Of a stretch of DNA of 64,000 bases, positions 27,618-36,683 are shown piece after piece; the stretch's first letter is position 1; each line of letters starts with the position of its first letter. The DNA lies in the NCBI GenBank assembly GCA_051650105.1, contig JBOFIJ010000017.1, positions 40,042 through 104,041 of the forward strand. The letters are read 5' to 3'. The notes under the pieces are model-generated. The model did no database searches. It was not told the DNA's origin and saw only the letters and a program-made list of their open reading frames with translations. The DNA comes from CAMWXW01 sp051650105 (GTDB taxonomy: Bacteria; Desulfobacterota; Desulfovibrionia; Desulfovibrionales; Desulfovibrionaceae). The position numbers and the translations under genes were made by a program.

Positions 27618-29322
27618 TATTTATTCCTTTTAAAATTGCTTTAATATTGTTTTGAATATCTTTTAACATGGTAATATCGCTCGTGTTCCTTTGAAGGGCA
27701 TTTAAGCTGGCAAGACCGCGTTTATAACACTCTATTTCTAAATAAGAAAGAATTTCATCACATTCTTTTTCTTTTTGCTCCACAGAGGTAAGGGTGAATG
27801 TATTTGATATATATGAAAAAAGTGTCTGAGATTGTGGAGAAAGAGTAGAGAAATGGTCCTCAATTTTTTTATTGTTTCGAAGATAAAAAAGTATGTCATG
27901 TATTCCATCCAATTGAATAATTAATTCAAGACCTGCGTTGCATAAAATATTTGTATGTTCTGGAAACTGTATGAGATGCCGTAAAATGGAGAGTTCTTTA
28001 TCCATAAGGGAAAAAGAAGGTGTCGTATCTTTTGGTAGAGGGGAAATCTTTTCAATTTTCTTTATAAAATTTCTAAGAATTTCCTCTTCTATACCAAATA
28101 TACGGACGAAATGAGGAATATACTGAGTAGCAATCTCTTCTTTCTCAACACCTTGTAGAAAAGAACGCAGCCACTCAGCAATTTCTTTTGGGGAAAGCTT
28201 TTGTAGTACTTGTGTATAAAAAAGCAAACCAGAAGGAGCAGTTTTTCTAAGATCCTCAAAAGATTCTAGGCCATAATTCATAAGAAAAGAATCGACATCT
28301 TCACCCTCTGGCAAGATGAGGACATTGACAGAAAGCCCCTTAGCAAGGATTTTCTCTGTCGCTTTGAAGGCAGCTTTTCTTCCAGCAATATCCCCATCAA
28401 AAATGAGCTGAACAGAAGAAGCAAGAGAAGCAATTTTATCTACCTGCTGGATTGTAAGCGAGGTACCTAGTGGAGCACAAGCTGTAGAATATCCAAATTG
28501 ATGAAGAGTGAGTACATCAATATAACCTTCTGTCAAGATAATAGATTTTGTGTGGGCAATAGATTTTCTAGATTGATATAAACCATAAAGATGTTCTCCC
28601 TTTGTATAAATAGGGCTTTCTGGACTATTAATGTACTTGGCTGTTTCAGTGTTATTTACAAAAGAAACATCCCTTCCTCCAAAAGCAATAACTTGTCCTG
28701 AGAGGGCTCTAATAGGGAAAATCAGTCTATTTCTGAATCTATCATATATGGAATCATTTTTACTGGAACATAAACCAGAACTTTCTATTTCTTTTTTTGT
28801 AAAAGCTGACCTTGTTAAAAAGGTAGCAATGAAATCCCAGCGATCTGGAGCATATCCTAAGGAGAAAATATCCTGAATTTCTTTTGAGATTTTTCGTTTC
28901 TCTAAGTATTCTAAGCAATGTTTTCCCGTTGAAGAATGAAGGGTTTGTGTGAAGTGATTACTTGCAACATCGTGTATCTTATAGATATTTTTTTTGAAAG
29001 ATTGTTGAGTTTCATATTCTTTAGAAGGAACTGTATTGGTATTAAGAAGCACACCAGTTTCGTCAGCCAAAGCGTGCAGGGTTTCTTTAAAATCAACACC
29101 ATGGTATTGCTGATAAAAAGAAAATATATCCCCTGAAGCTTGACAACCAAAACAATAGAACAATCCAACTCCATTATTAATGGTAAAAGAAGGTGTCTTT
29201 TCCTGATGAAATGGACAAGGACCAAGCCATCGATTTCCAGCTCTTTTTAATGCAATATACCGCTGTACTAAAGATAGTATTGGAAGTTTATTTTTAATTT
29301 CTAGAATAGCTAAGTCTCTCAT
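27610..29322 (-). CDS. dnaG: DNA primase DnaG
   Basis: A 570-residue primase of usual length. The CHC2 zinc motif is CPFHQEKTPSF near residue 38 with FYCFGCQASGD near 57; the Toprim core includes LTEGYIDVLTLHQFGY near 259 and IFDGDIAGRKAA near 304. It lays down RNA primers for DNA replication. I favour the ATG at 29322 (MRDLAILEIKNKLPIL), which matches where relatives begin; the frame stays open to 29364, and neither start has a strong ribosome-binding site. rpoD overlaps its 3' end. rpsU and yqeY lie upstream but are separated by about 450 bases. Confidence 0.95.
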   Translation of the reverse strand: MRDLAILEIKNKLPILSLVQRYIALKRAGNRWLGPCPFHQEKTPSFTINNGVGLFYCFGCQASGDIFSFYQQYHGVDFKETLHALADETGVLLNTNTVPSKEYETQQSFKKNIYKIHDVASNHFTQTLHSSTGKHCLEYLEKRKISKEIQDIFSLGYAPDRWDFIATFLTRSAFTKKEIESSGLCSSKNDSIYDRFRNRLIFPIRALSGQVIAFGGRDVSFVNNTETAKYINSPESPIYTKGEHLYGLYQSRKSIAHTKSIILTEGYIDVLTLHQFGYSTACAPLGTSLTIQQVDKIASLASSVQLIFDGDIAGRKAAFKATEKILAKGLSVNVLILPEGEDVDSFLMNYGLESFEDLRKTAPSGLLFYTQVLQKLSPKEIAEWLRSFLQGVEKEEIATQYIPHFVRIFGIEEEILRNFIKKIEKISPLPKDTTPSFSLMDKELSILRHLIQFPEHTNILCNAGLELIIQLDGIHDILFYLRNNKKIEDHFSTLSPQSQTLFSYISNTFTLTSVEQKEKECDEILSYLEIECYKRGLASLNALQRNTSDITMLKDIQNNIKAILKGINNA

Positions 29323-29770
29323 GATAATCTCATTTAAGAATGGCATAAATTGGGGACACATCATAACTTCTTAACAGAAAATAAATGACAGTTTAATTCT
29401 CCAACGTCCTGTAAAATAGTGCCTCTAGGGTAAATATATGTTCTCAATTTTGGCTAGCAACAATATAAAACATTTTTGAGAAAAAACAAGAAAACCATAT
29501 GATCTAGTTTAGAATTATATGTGAAACAAATTGCCCATTAAAATCCATACACTCTAATATCCATTGAATGACAAATATACTTTTAACTGATAGTAAACCA
29601 ACAAATACAAACATATAGTTACTATATTTAAAAATCTCCAGCAAGAGTGTAAAACATCTCTCCAACTTTGTAAATAACCTTTACGAAAAAAATACAAAAA
29701 AATGAAGAATATTAAATATATACGGAGAATCAAACAGAAGAAAACAAAAAGAAATCTAAGCAGAAAATGA
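29323..29770. other. Intergenic region with a possible relic frame
   Basis: This gap between yqeY and dnaG holds no intact gene. On the minus strand 29504-29680 is open for 58 codons and reads like protein (for example VFVGLLSVKSIFVIQWILE), with an ATG at 29614 but no ribosome-binding site. It may be a gene remnant or chance in AT-rich sequence. No promoter with good spacing for dnaG was identified. Confidence 0.35.
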
Positions 29771-30223
29771 CTAAATTTCTATATTTTGTAGGGCTTCTTT
29801 TACAAGAGAGCTTGCTGCTTTTCCATCGAATTGTCCTTTATATTGGGTGTTAAGCATATTCATAACTTTTCCCATATCGGATAATTTGTTTGCACTTACT
29901 TCTTTTATTATTTTAAGAATAATATTCTTAAGAACATCATCTGCAAGAATGGCAGGAAGATATTCTTGTAGAAATAACAATTCCTGTTTTTCTATATCCG
30001 CAAGGTCATTCCTTTTGGCCTGTTCAAATTGAATAATTGAATCATTTCTTTGTTTTGCTTGTTTGATAATAATATCTAAAATCTCGTTATCAGAAAGAGG
30101 CCTCATGCACTCTATTTCCATATTTTTTATGGCTGTTTTAAGAAGCCTTAGTACCGTTACTTTCTGAGTCTCTCTCTTTTTGTATGCAAGGAGATAATCA
30201 TTGTCAATTTTTTGGAATAACAT
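29771..30223 (-). CDS. yqeY: GatB/YqeY-domain protein
   Basis: A 150-residue YqeY-family protein, matching the usual length. Diagnostic features are the N-terminal helical part with RETQKVTVLRLLKTAIKN near residue 17, the segment LSDNEILDIIIKQAKQRNDSI near 40, LLFLQEYLPA near 81, and the C-terminal GQFDGKAASSLVKEAL near 129. The domain resembles the tRNA-binding tail of amidotransferase subunit GatB, but the role of the free-standing protein is unclear. It lies 60 bases after rpsU on the same strand, a neighbour order common in bacteria with the rpsU-dnaG-rpoD cluster. Confidence 0.92.
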   Translation of the reverse strand: MLFQKIDNDYLLAYKKRETQKVTVLRLLKTAIKNMEIECMRPLSDNEILDIIIKQAKQRNDSIIQFEQAKRNDLADIEKQELLFLQEYLPAILADDVLKNIILKIIKEVSANKLSDMGKVMNMLNTQYKGQFDGKAASSLVKEALQNIEI

Positions 30224-30283
30224 ATCTATACTCTTCCCCAGTAAAAAGGCTCATTTGGAGGAAATGAGCCAAAGTAGTATTTA

Positions 30284-30487
30284 TCAGGATAGGTTTGCTT
30301 TTCTATTCTTTTTAAGGAAACGCTTCCTAGCAGCAATTTTTTTCTTTTTTCTAACAACACTTGGTTTTTCAAAATGTTGTCTTTTTTTCATTTCAGAGAG
30401 GACAGCTGCCTTTTCAATCTGTTTTTTGAATCTCCTTAGTGCGAGATCAAAGTTGCTATCTCCATCATTGAGGAACACTCCTGGCAC
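30284..30487 (-). CDS. rpsU: 30S ribosomal protein S21
   Basis: A 67-residue basic protein with the S21 pattern: DSNFDLALRRFKKQIEKA near residue 10, a FEKPSVVRKKKKIAARKR run near 39, and a Lys/Arg-rich tail. S21 sits on the small subunit near the anti-Shine-Dalgarno site and aids initiation. Good upstream AGGGAGGTGAT supports the start. It is the first gene of the rpsU-yqeY pair, with dnaG-rpoD downstream. The intergenic region upstream holds a decayed gene on the opposite strand. Confidence 0.93.
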   Translation of the reverse strand: MPGVFLNDGDSNFDLALRRFKKQIEKAAVLSEMKKRQHFEKPSVVRKKKKIAARKRFLKKNRKANLS

Positions 30488-30548
30488 AAAATCACCTCCC
30501 TTGCACTAAACGCATTATTCTGAGCGAATATAGCAAATTTGAAAATAG

Positions 30549-31101
30549 ATGGCAAGGAAAAAATAGAAGTATTATGAGGAAATTGTGGAGTTTTTTTTCA
30601 ATATCAAGCGAATAAATTATGTTTAGGAATATAGTCCTTATAGGTATAATCTAAGAAAGCATTTTCAAGGGTATCGTTTTTTTTCTTATGGCAATGAGTA
30701 TCACATAAATGTACGAATTATATATAAAAATGCTATTAATGCAGAAAAATTGAATATTTTAGGGCAAATGCTTATTTGCGTTTACATGGTGAAAACAGAT
30801 GTATTGTCTAGTCGTGCTAGTAGTATAAACAAATTGAGAAAAATATATTCTCGCCAAGTGCATATATATCCACACTTTCTCATTCTTTAGGTGTTGTTTC
30901 TACGAAGATGGGCTTGGTAGGCTCTGGAATAAATCTTGTGCATAGTTGAGAGAATATGCTAATAATCTAAGTGGTATAATAAAAAGTGCTTTGGTACGTG
31001 ATACTATTAAAACAGTGCTAAGTTCAGGGGGGGGGGTATTGTTTATTTATCCACCGATATCACTGATTGGTAAAGAATACGTTATATATGATTATTTTTG
31101 A
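30549..31101 (+). pseudogene. Frameshifted gene remnant containing a G10 tract
   Basis: No intact gene lies between rpsU and rpsL, but protein-like frames run through in series. Starting at ATG 30549 there are in-frame stops at 30564 and 30624, then an 88-codon open stretch to 30890 (including FQGYRFFSYGNEYHINVRI). Coding then appears to shift frame (STLSHSLGVVSTKMGLVGS, ending at TGA 30947) and shift again (REYANNLSGIIKSALV, then GGGVLFIYPPISLIG, ending at TGA 31099). A run of ten G at 31027-31036 encodes the three glycines. I read this as one gene broken by stops and at least two frameshifts. The family is not recognised. Confidence 0.55.
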
Positions 31102-31148
31102 TAAGATGTAGTGATCTTGCCGAAAGTAATAAAAAGACATGTTCCGTG

Positions 31149-31177
31149 TTGACAAAAGTAAAGAAATACGATAGTCT
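31149..31177 (+). promoter_or_regulatory. Putative promoter of the rpsL-rpsG-fusA operon
   Basis: A consensus TTGACA (31149-31154) is followed after 17 bases by TAGTCT (31172-31177), a weak -10. It lies 45 bases upstream of the rpsL start, after the gene remnant, and is the only good candidate there. Confidence 0.45.
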
Positions 31178-31221
31178 CGCATTTCATCGGTTCAGTCTGT
31201 TGAAATTTTACGGAGGATATG

Positions 31222-31593
31222 ATGCCTACCATCAATCAACTTATAAAAAGAAAACGAAAAAAGGTATTAAGTCGTAAAAAGACTCCAGCCTTAAAAAGTT
31301 GTCCTCAGCGTCGAGGAGTGTGTACCAGAGTGTACACAACTACACCAAGAAAGCCTAACTCAGCTTTGCGTAAAGTGGCACGTGTCCGTTTGAGTAATGG
31401 TTTTGAGGTAACTGTTTATATACCAGGAGAAGGGCATAATCTTCAAGAGCACTCCTCTGTTCTTATACGAGGTGGTAGAGTGAAAGACGTTTCTGGTGTT
31501 CGTTATCACATTGTTCGTGGTGCATTGGATACGACTGGTGTTGCAGATCGTCGACGTAGTCGTTCAAAATATGGAACTAAGCGCCCAAAATAA
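31222..31593 (+). CDS. rpsL: 30S ribosomal protein S12, with Arg at position 43
   Basis: A 123-residue S12 that is normal throughout: CPQRRGVCTRVYTTTP near residue 27, PNSALRKVARVRLSNGFEV after it, and the GEGHNLQEHSSVLIRGGRVKD block. Residue 43, which is Lys in most bacteria, is Arg here (TTTPRKPNSA, codon AGA). In Escherichia coli and Mycobacterium that exchange gives streptomycin resistance, so natural insensitivity is possible. S12 sits in the decoding centre. Two adjacent ATGs exist (31219, 31222); I chose 31222, five bases after GGAGG. rpsG follows after 12 bases. Confidence 0.97.
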   Translation: MPTINQLIKRKRKKVLSRKKTPALKSCPQRRGVCTRVYTTTPRKPNSALRKVARVRLSNGFEVTVYIPGEGHNLQEHSSVLIRGGRVKDVSGVRYHIVRGALDTTGVADRRRSRSKYGTKRPK

Positions 31594-31605
31594 GGAGAGT
31601 TAAAA

Positions 31606-32076
31606 ATGCCTCGTAAAGGACCAGTACCAAAACGTGCTATTTTGCCAGATCCTGTCTATAGTAATAGGATTATTGCTCGTTTTGTAAATCGCCTCATGTA
31701 TGATGGTAAGAAAAGTATTGCGGAGTCAATACTTTATAAGACGTTGGATATATTATCGGAAAAAACAGGGGAAGATCCTGTAAAAGCTTTTGAAAAAGCA
31801 ATAGAAAATGCTAAACCTCAATTGGAAGTAAAGGCAAGGCGAGTTGGTGGAGCAACGTATCAGGTTCCTATGGATGTGAGATTGGATCGTCAGTTGGCTT
31901 TAGCAATACGTTGGTTGATCTTATTTGCCCGTAAGCGAGGGGAAAAAGGAATGGTTGCACAGTTATCTGCGGAGCTTGTTGATGCATATAACAACAGGGG
32001 TGGAGCGATTAAGAAAAAAGAAGAAGTTCATCGTATGGCAGAAGCAAATAAAGCCTTTGCACATTTTAGATGGTAA
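31606..32076 (+). CDS. rpsG: 30S ribosomal protein S7
   Basis: A 156-residue S7 of normal length with the usual start MPRKGPVPKRAILPDPVY, the RLMYDGKKSIAE segment near residue 28, ENAKPQLEVKARRVGGATYQVP near 67, and a C-terminal EVHRMAEANKAFAHFRW. It nucleates assembly of the 30S head and contacts the E-site tRNA. AGGAG lies in front of the ATG. It sits between rpsL and fusA in the classical str order; tuf is not next in line but lies 12 kb away. Confidence 0.97.
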   Translation: MPRKGPVPKRAILPDPVYSNRIIARFVNRLMYDGKKSIAESILYKTLDILSEKTGEDPVKAFEKAIENAKPQLEVKARRVGGATYQVPMDVRLDRQLALAIRWLILFARKRGEKGMVAQLSAELVDAYNNRGGAIKKKEEVHRMAEANKAFAHFRW

Positions 32077-32089
32077 TAAGGGGGAATTT

Positions 32090-34159
32090 GTGTCAAGAAT
32101 TGTACCACTAGATAAGCAGAGAAATATTGGTATTATGGCTCATATTGATGCTGGTAAGACTACAACAACAGAGCGAATTTTATTTTATACGGGTGTTTCT
32201 CATAGAATTGGTGAGGTTCACGATGGTGAAGCCACAATGGATTGGATGGAGCAAGAACAAGAAAGGGGAATTACAATAACTTCTGCGGCCACGACGTGTC
32301 ATTGGAAGGATTGCCAGATTAATATTATTGATACTCCAGGTCACGTCGATTTTACAATTGAAGTTGAAAGATCTCTTCGTGTATTAGATGGAGCTGTTGC
32401 TGTATTTGATGGAGTGGCTGGTGTTGAACCACAATCAGAAACAGTATGGAGACAGGCAGATCGTTATGGTGTTCCCCGTATCTGTTTTGTTAATAAAATG
32501 GATAGAATAGGAGCCAATTTTTATCGCTGTGTAGATATGATGGTGGAAAGGCTTTCCGCAAAACCTGTAGTACTTCATCTTCCTGTAGGGGAAGAAGATC
32601 AATTTAATGCTATTATAGATATTATAAAGCAGAAAATGGTAAAATTTGACAAAGATGTTAAGGGGAGTACTTACTTTGAGGAAGACATTCCAGAAAATTT
32701 ACGAGAATTGGCAAAAGAGAAACGCTTAGAGATGTTAGACACTATAGTAGAGGAAGATGAAGAGATAATGGAACGCTATCTTGGTGGGGAAGAAATTTCT
32801 AATGAAGATATAAAAAAATGTATTCGTAAAGGGTTATTACGACATGCATTTGTTCCTGTTCTGTGTGGCTCGGCATTTAGGAACGTGGGTGTGCAATTGT
32901 TATTAGATGCTGTTTTAGATTATTTACCTTCTCCTTTAGATATTCCGCCCATGGAGGGACGTAATCCAGATAAGGAGGGAGAGCTTATTCTTTGTCCTTG
33001 TTCAGATAAAGAGCCTTTTGCTGGTTTAGTATTTAAATTATTTTCAGATCCATTTATAGGCCACCTCTCCTTTGTTCGTATTTATTCTGGTTTTGTAGAA
33101 TCGGGTATGTCAATTTATAATTCAGGAACAGGAAAAAAAGAAAGAATTGGTCGTATTCTCCGGATGCATGCTAATAAAAGAGAAGAGATAAAATGGGCAG
33201 GAGCTGGAGATATTATTGCTTTAGTTGGTTTAAAACAAGCTTCTACTGGAGATACTGTTTGTGATGAAAAAAGACCTGTCGTTTTAGAATCTTTACAAAT
33301 TCCAGAACCAGTAATTGAAGTGGCTATTGAGCCAAAAACAAAAGCTGATAGAGATGCTCTTTCAACTGCTTTAAATAAATTAGCGAAAGAAGATCCTTCT
33401 TTTAGGGTTAAAGGAGACGAGGAAACAGGACAAACTCTTATCGCTGGTATGGGTGAATTACATCTTGAAATTATTGTTGATAGATTGATGAGAGAATTTA
33501 ATGTAAATGCTAATGTAGGTAAGCCTCAGGTTGCATATAGAGAGACTATTACAAAAGCATCTAAATCTGATCTTAAATATGCAAAGCAAACAGGTGGCCG
33601 TGGGCAATATGGCCATGTTGTTATTACAGTGGAGCCTAATCCAGGAAATGGCTATGAATTTGTTAATGCTATTGTTGGTGGTGTGATTCCAAAAGAATAT
33701 ATTCCTGCTGTGGATAAAGGGATTCAGGATGCATTGAAAAGTGGTATTGTTGCAGGTTTTCCCGTTGTTGATGTAAAAGTGACATTGACATTTGGATCTT
33801 ACCATGACGTGGACTCATCAGAACAAGCTTTTTATATAGCTGGATCTATGGCAATTAAAGATGCGATGGCATCTGCAGGAGCGATTTTGTTAGAACCGAT
33901 AATGGCTGTGGAAGTTGTTACTGCTGACGATTATCTGGGGGATGTTATGGGTGATTTAAATGGTAGACGGGGTAAAGTTCAAGGAATGGATGCAAGAGCT
34001 GGAGCTCAGGTGATTAGGGTTGAGGTTCCTCTTTCTGCTATGTTTGGGTATGCCACCGACCTACGTTCTAAAACGCAAGGTAGAGCAACGTTTTCTATGG
34101 TATTTGATCATTATGAAAGGGTACCTCAAGCAATTGCAGAAACGATTATAAAGAAGTAG
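32090..34159 (+). CDS. fusA: Translation elongation factor G
   Basis: A 689-residue EF-G, the normal length. GTP-binding motifs are AHIDAGKTT near residue 17, the switch II DTPGHVDF near 81, and NKMD near 135; the effector RGITITSAATT is near 59. The C-terminal domains III-V include RGQYGHV and the GRRGKVQGMDARAGAQVI block. It drives translocation of tRNA and mRNA. The start is GTG 32090, preceded by AAGGGGGAA; it gives the common N-terminus MSRIVPLDKQRNIGIMAHI. A longer frame overlapping rpsG is not real. A Rho-independent terminator follows directly. Confidence 0.97.
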   Translation: MSRIVPLDKQRNIGIMAHIDAGKTTTTERILFYTGVSHRIGEVHDGEATMDWMEQEQERGITITSAATTCHWKDCQINIIDTPGHVDFTIEVERSLRVLDGAVAVFDGVAGVEPQSETVWRQADRYGVPRICFVNKMDRIGANFYRCVDMMVERLSAKPVVLHLPVGEEDQFNAIIDIIKQKMVKFDKDVKGSTYFEEDIPENLRELAKEKRLEMLDTIVEEDEEIMERYLGGEEISNEDIKKCIRKGLLRHAFVPVLCGSAFRNVGVQLLLDAVLDYLPSPLDIPPMEGRNPDKEGELILCPCSDKEPFAGLVFKLFSDPFIGHLSFVRIYSGFVESGMSIYNSGTGKKERIGRILRMHANKREEIKWAGAGDIIALVGLKQASTGDTVCDEKRPVVLESLQIPEPVIEVAIEPKTKADRDALSTALNKLAKEDPSFRVKGDEETGQTLIAGMGELHLEIIVDRLMREFNVNANVGKPQVAYRETITKASKSDLKYAKQTGGRGQYGHVVITVEPNPGNGYEFVNAIVGGVIPKEYIPAVDKGIQDALKSGIVAGFPVVDVKVTLTFGSYHDVDSSEQAFYIAGSMAIKDAMASAGAILLEPIMAVEVVTADDYLGDVMGDLNGRRGKVQGMDARAGAQVIRVEVPLSAMFGYATDLRSKTQGRATFSMVFDHYERVPQAIAETIIKK

Positions 34160-34177
34160 GTAAGATAAAAAATGAGA

Positions 34178-34210
34178 ACAGGGAATACTTGATTTGTGTT
34201 CCCTGTTTTA
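34178..34210 (+). terminator. Rho-independent terminator after fusA
   Basis: An inverted repeat of ACAGGGAA (34178-34185) and TTCCCTGT (34199-34206), followed by TTTAT, closes the rpsL-rpsG-fusA operon. Confidence 0.8.
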
Positions 34211-34323
34211 TATATATTATAGGATTAAAAATCTTTAGTTGTGTGCAATACGGTTGGCCTTTTTCTTCTGCGGCTGTAGAGTATTATTATACTATTTTGT
34301 TCTTTTCATATATTTACAAAGAA

Positions 34324-35013
34324 CTAGCTTCCTTTAATATTTCTTGTGAGTATTATTTTTTGTAGGTCTTCGACTTTTTGTAACATTAGTCCTTCTTTTA
34401 TAAATATAACATCTTCTGCTATGTGAGTCACATGATCTGCTAATCTCTCAAGGTATCGTATCGATGTGAGGAGTTGGATAAGTGGGTCTATATCTTCGCC
34501 TTGTTCTTTTATTTTTCTTAAAATCTTACGTAATAAACTTCCACATAAGGCGTCAACACGGTCATCATAATTTATGACAGAGACAGCTAATAAAGCATCT
34601 TCTTCAGAAAAAGCTTGCATAACATCGTGAATCATTCGTCTTGTCTCTTTAAGCATATCAGCCAATTGAGGATAGGAATCAAAAGGGATAGCTTCCCTTG
34701 CGTTTGAGAAAATACTGGATATTTTGCATATGACATCAGCCATACGTTTTAAATCCACAATAATACCAGACATTTTCATAATACTTCGTAAATGTCCAGC
34801 TTCTGGGTGAAAAAGAGCTGTAAGGGCAACACATTCTTGAGCTATTTCTAGTCTCATTGCATCAGATTTTTCTCGAAGAGTGATGCGGATATCTATAAGT
34901 GAATTCCAATCTTGTTGGTTAGTTTCTTCAAAAGTTTTAAATAACATCGTATCTATAAGAGAAGCATATTTAATTACCCTACTTTTTAAGGCTATTATAT
35001 GTGTTTCTATCAT
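34324..35013 (-). CDS. phoU: Phosphate-transport regulator PhoU
   Basis: A 229-residue, all-helical protein with two PhoU repeats. Each carries the metal-binding E/DxxxD-type pattern, for example RRMIHDVMQAF followed by DDRVDALCGSLLRKIL, and the C-terminal RYLERLADHVTHIAEDVIFI. It links the state of the Pst transporter to the PhoR sensor and limits phosphate uptake. It is the last gene of pstSCAB-phoU and starts nine bases after the pstB stop. No phoBR pair is in the window. Confidence 0.93.
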   Translation of the reverse strand: MIETHIIALKSRVIKYASLIDTMLFKTFEETNQQDWNSLIDIRITLREKSDAMRLEIAQECVALTALFHPEAGHLRSIMKMSGIIVDLKRMADVICKISSIFSNAREAIPFDSYPQLADMLKETRRMIHDVMQAFSEEDALLAVSVINYDDRVDALCGSLLRKILRKIKEQGEDIDPLIQLLTSIRYLERLADHVTHIAEDVIFIKEGLMLQKVEDLQKIILTRNIKGS

Positions 35014-35022
35014 ATTATTCTC

Positions 35023-35781
35023 CTAATCAAATTTTCCTGTTAAATATTCTTCTGTTCTTTTATTTTTAGGCAGGGTAAAAATTGTTTTTGTTGTATCATA
35101 TTCTATAAGTTCACCAAAATACATAAAAGCTGTATAATCAGATACCCTACCTGCTTGAGCAATATTATGGGTAACGATGACAATAGTAACAGTAGATTTT
35201 AATTCAACAATAAGTTCTTCTATCATAGCTGTTGCTCTTGGATCTAAAGCCGAAGTGGGTTCATCTAATAGAAGAACTTGAGGTTTCATGGCAAGTGTTC
35301 TTGCAATACAAAGCCTTTGTTGTTGTCCACCAGATAAAAAAGAGCCTTTTTCAAAGAGTTTATTTTTTACCTCGCCCCATAGTGCCGCTCTTTCTAAGGA
35401 ATCCTGCACTATAAAATCTTTTTCATCTTTTTTTAAATGAATATTATTAAGTATGTATCCAGCAAGAACATTATTATAAATACTCATTGTAGGAAAAGGA
35501 TTTGGTTGTTGAAAAACCATTCCTATTTTTCTCCGCAACCTAATGGGATCCATAGAAAAAATACTTTCATTTTCAAGATAAACCTCTCCTTCAAAAAGAG
35601 TACCATCAATCATTTCATTCATTCTATTGAAGGTTCGTATTAATGTTGATTTACCGCATCCAGAAGGTCCCATAACAGAAAGAACACAGTGAGGTAAAAT
35701 ATCCATAGATATTCTTTGTAGAACAATATTTTTCCCATACCAAAGAGATAAGTCACGCGTTTTTAAAATTGGATTTTCCAT
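35023..35781 (-). CDS. pstB: Phosphate ABC transporter ATP-binding protein PstB
   Basis: A 252-residue ABC ATPase: Walker A GPSGCGKSTLIRTFNRMNE near residue 36, Q-loop GMVFQQPNPFP near 85, signature LSGGQQQRLCIARTLA near 143, and Walker B LLLDEPTSALDP near 166. The NRMNE and QQPNPFP motifs are typical of PstB. It powers phosphate import through PstC and PstA. I chose ATG 35781, preceded by GGTGG; the frame could be extended 24 codons upstream, but those lie inside pstA. The real start overlaps the end of pstA by 19 bases. Confidence 0.96.
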   Translation of the reverse strand: MENPILKTRDLSLWYGKNIVLQRISMDILPHCVLSVMGPSGCGKSTLIRTFNRMNEMIDGTLFEGEVYLENESIFSMDPIRLRRKIGMVFQQPNPFPTMSIYNNVLAGYILNNIHLKKDEKDFIVQDSLERAALWGEVKNKLFEKGSFLSGGQQQRLCIARTLAMKPQVLLLDEPTSALDPRATAMIEELIVELKSTVTIVIVTHNIAQAGRVSDYTAFMYFGELIEYDTTKTIFTLPKNKRTEEYLTGKFD

Positions 35782-36683
35782 TTTTCCACCAAAGGTTTTA
35801 TTAAAAAGTGAATAATAAGGATAAGAAATACTAAAAATAGTGCTGCAGCCCAAGCATTTTCTATAAGATTTGTGTTAGGGGAGAGTGCATTTTTATATAT
35901 TTGCATAGAAATGGTTTCCATCGGGCCAGTCATATCAAAAGAAAGATATGGATTTCCAAATGCTGTAAAAAGCAATGGAGCAGTTTCTCCCATAATGCGA
36001 GAAATGGCTAATAATGCTCCAACAGCAATTCCTCCAGATGAAGCAGGAAGCACAACACGTAATATTGTTGCCCAGTAGGGAGCACCGAGAGCAAGTGCTG
36101 CATTTTTAAGAGATTGAGGCACAAGTGAGAGTGTTTCAACAGAATTTTTTATTACGATGGGAAGCATCATGAGAAAAAGTGCTGCACTTCCAGCAATGGC
36201 CGAATATGTTGAAAATGTTTCAACTAGCCATATATTAACAACGATTCCAAGAATAATAGAAGGTAAGCCTTGCATGACGTCAACACATAACATGACAAGA
36301 TTTGCTATCCTATAATTTTTTGTTTCTGTAACATATATGGCAATAATAATGGCAAAAGGAATACTAATAATACTTGCGCATGAAACTATCATAACCATTC
36401 CAACAAGAGCATTTAATATACCACCAATGGCAATATGCTTCTTTGAAGGAGAAAGAGAAGAATATAGTTCTTCAGCAATAGGAACAGGTGAAAGATCCAT
36501 AAAAAAATTGGCATTGATAGTAGAAATACCTTTAGAGAGTAAAAACCATACTATTGCAATGAGGGGGAGAATAGCAATGAAAGAACTTGTCTTTATAAAA
36601 AGAGCAAAGAGTTTGTCTTGTCTTTTTAAAGAAGAATAATGAGCTAGTGTAAAACGTTTATTTGTTTCTGGAACATCTATCAT
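35763..36683 (-). CDS. pstA: Phosphate ABC transporter permease PstA
   Basis: A 306-residue permease with six predicted membrane helices. Near residue 190-215 is the ABC-permease EAA-type loop NAALALGAPYWATILRVVLPASSGG, and the domain ends with KPLVEKWKIQF. With PstC it forms the channel for inorganic phosphate. The start overlaps the pstC stop by four bases (ATGA) and the 3' end overlaps pstB. PSxxLG motif PSIILGIVVNIWL and MRMG-like elements fit PstA rather than PstC. Confidence 0.94.
   Translation of the reverse strand: MIDVPETNKRFTLAHYSSLKRQDKLFALFIKTSSFIAILPLIAIVWFLLSKGISTINANFFMDLSPVPIAEELYSSLSPSKKHIAIGGILNALVGMVMIVSCASIISIPFAIIIAIYVTETKNYRIANLVMLCVDVMQGLPSIILGIVVNIWLVETFSTYSAIAGSAALFLMMLPIVIKNSVETLSLVPQSLKNAALALGAPYWATILRVVLPASSGGIAVGALLAISRIMGETAPLLFTAFGNPYLSFDMTGPMETISMQIYKNALSPNTNLIENAWAAALFLVFLILIIHFLIKPLVEKWKIQF

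Noticed and set aside
30482..30510. Sigma-54 promoter (CTGGCAC...TTGCA) near rpsU
   Set aside because: The spacing between the two elements is far too long for the -24/-12 consensus, and part lies in coding sequence.
31925..32089. Longer EF-G start inside rpsG
   Set aside because: The extension overlaps rpsG and does not match the EF-G N-terminus; GTG 32090 has AAGGGGGAA and gives the usual start.
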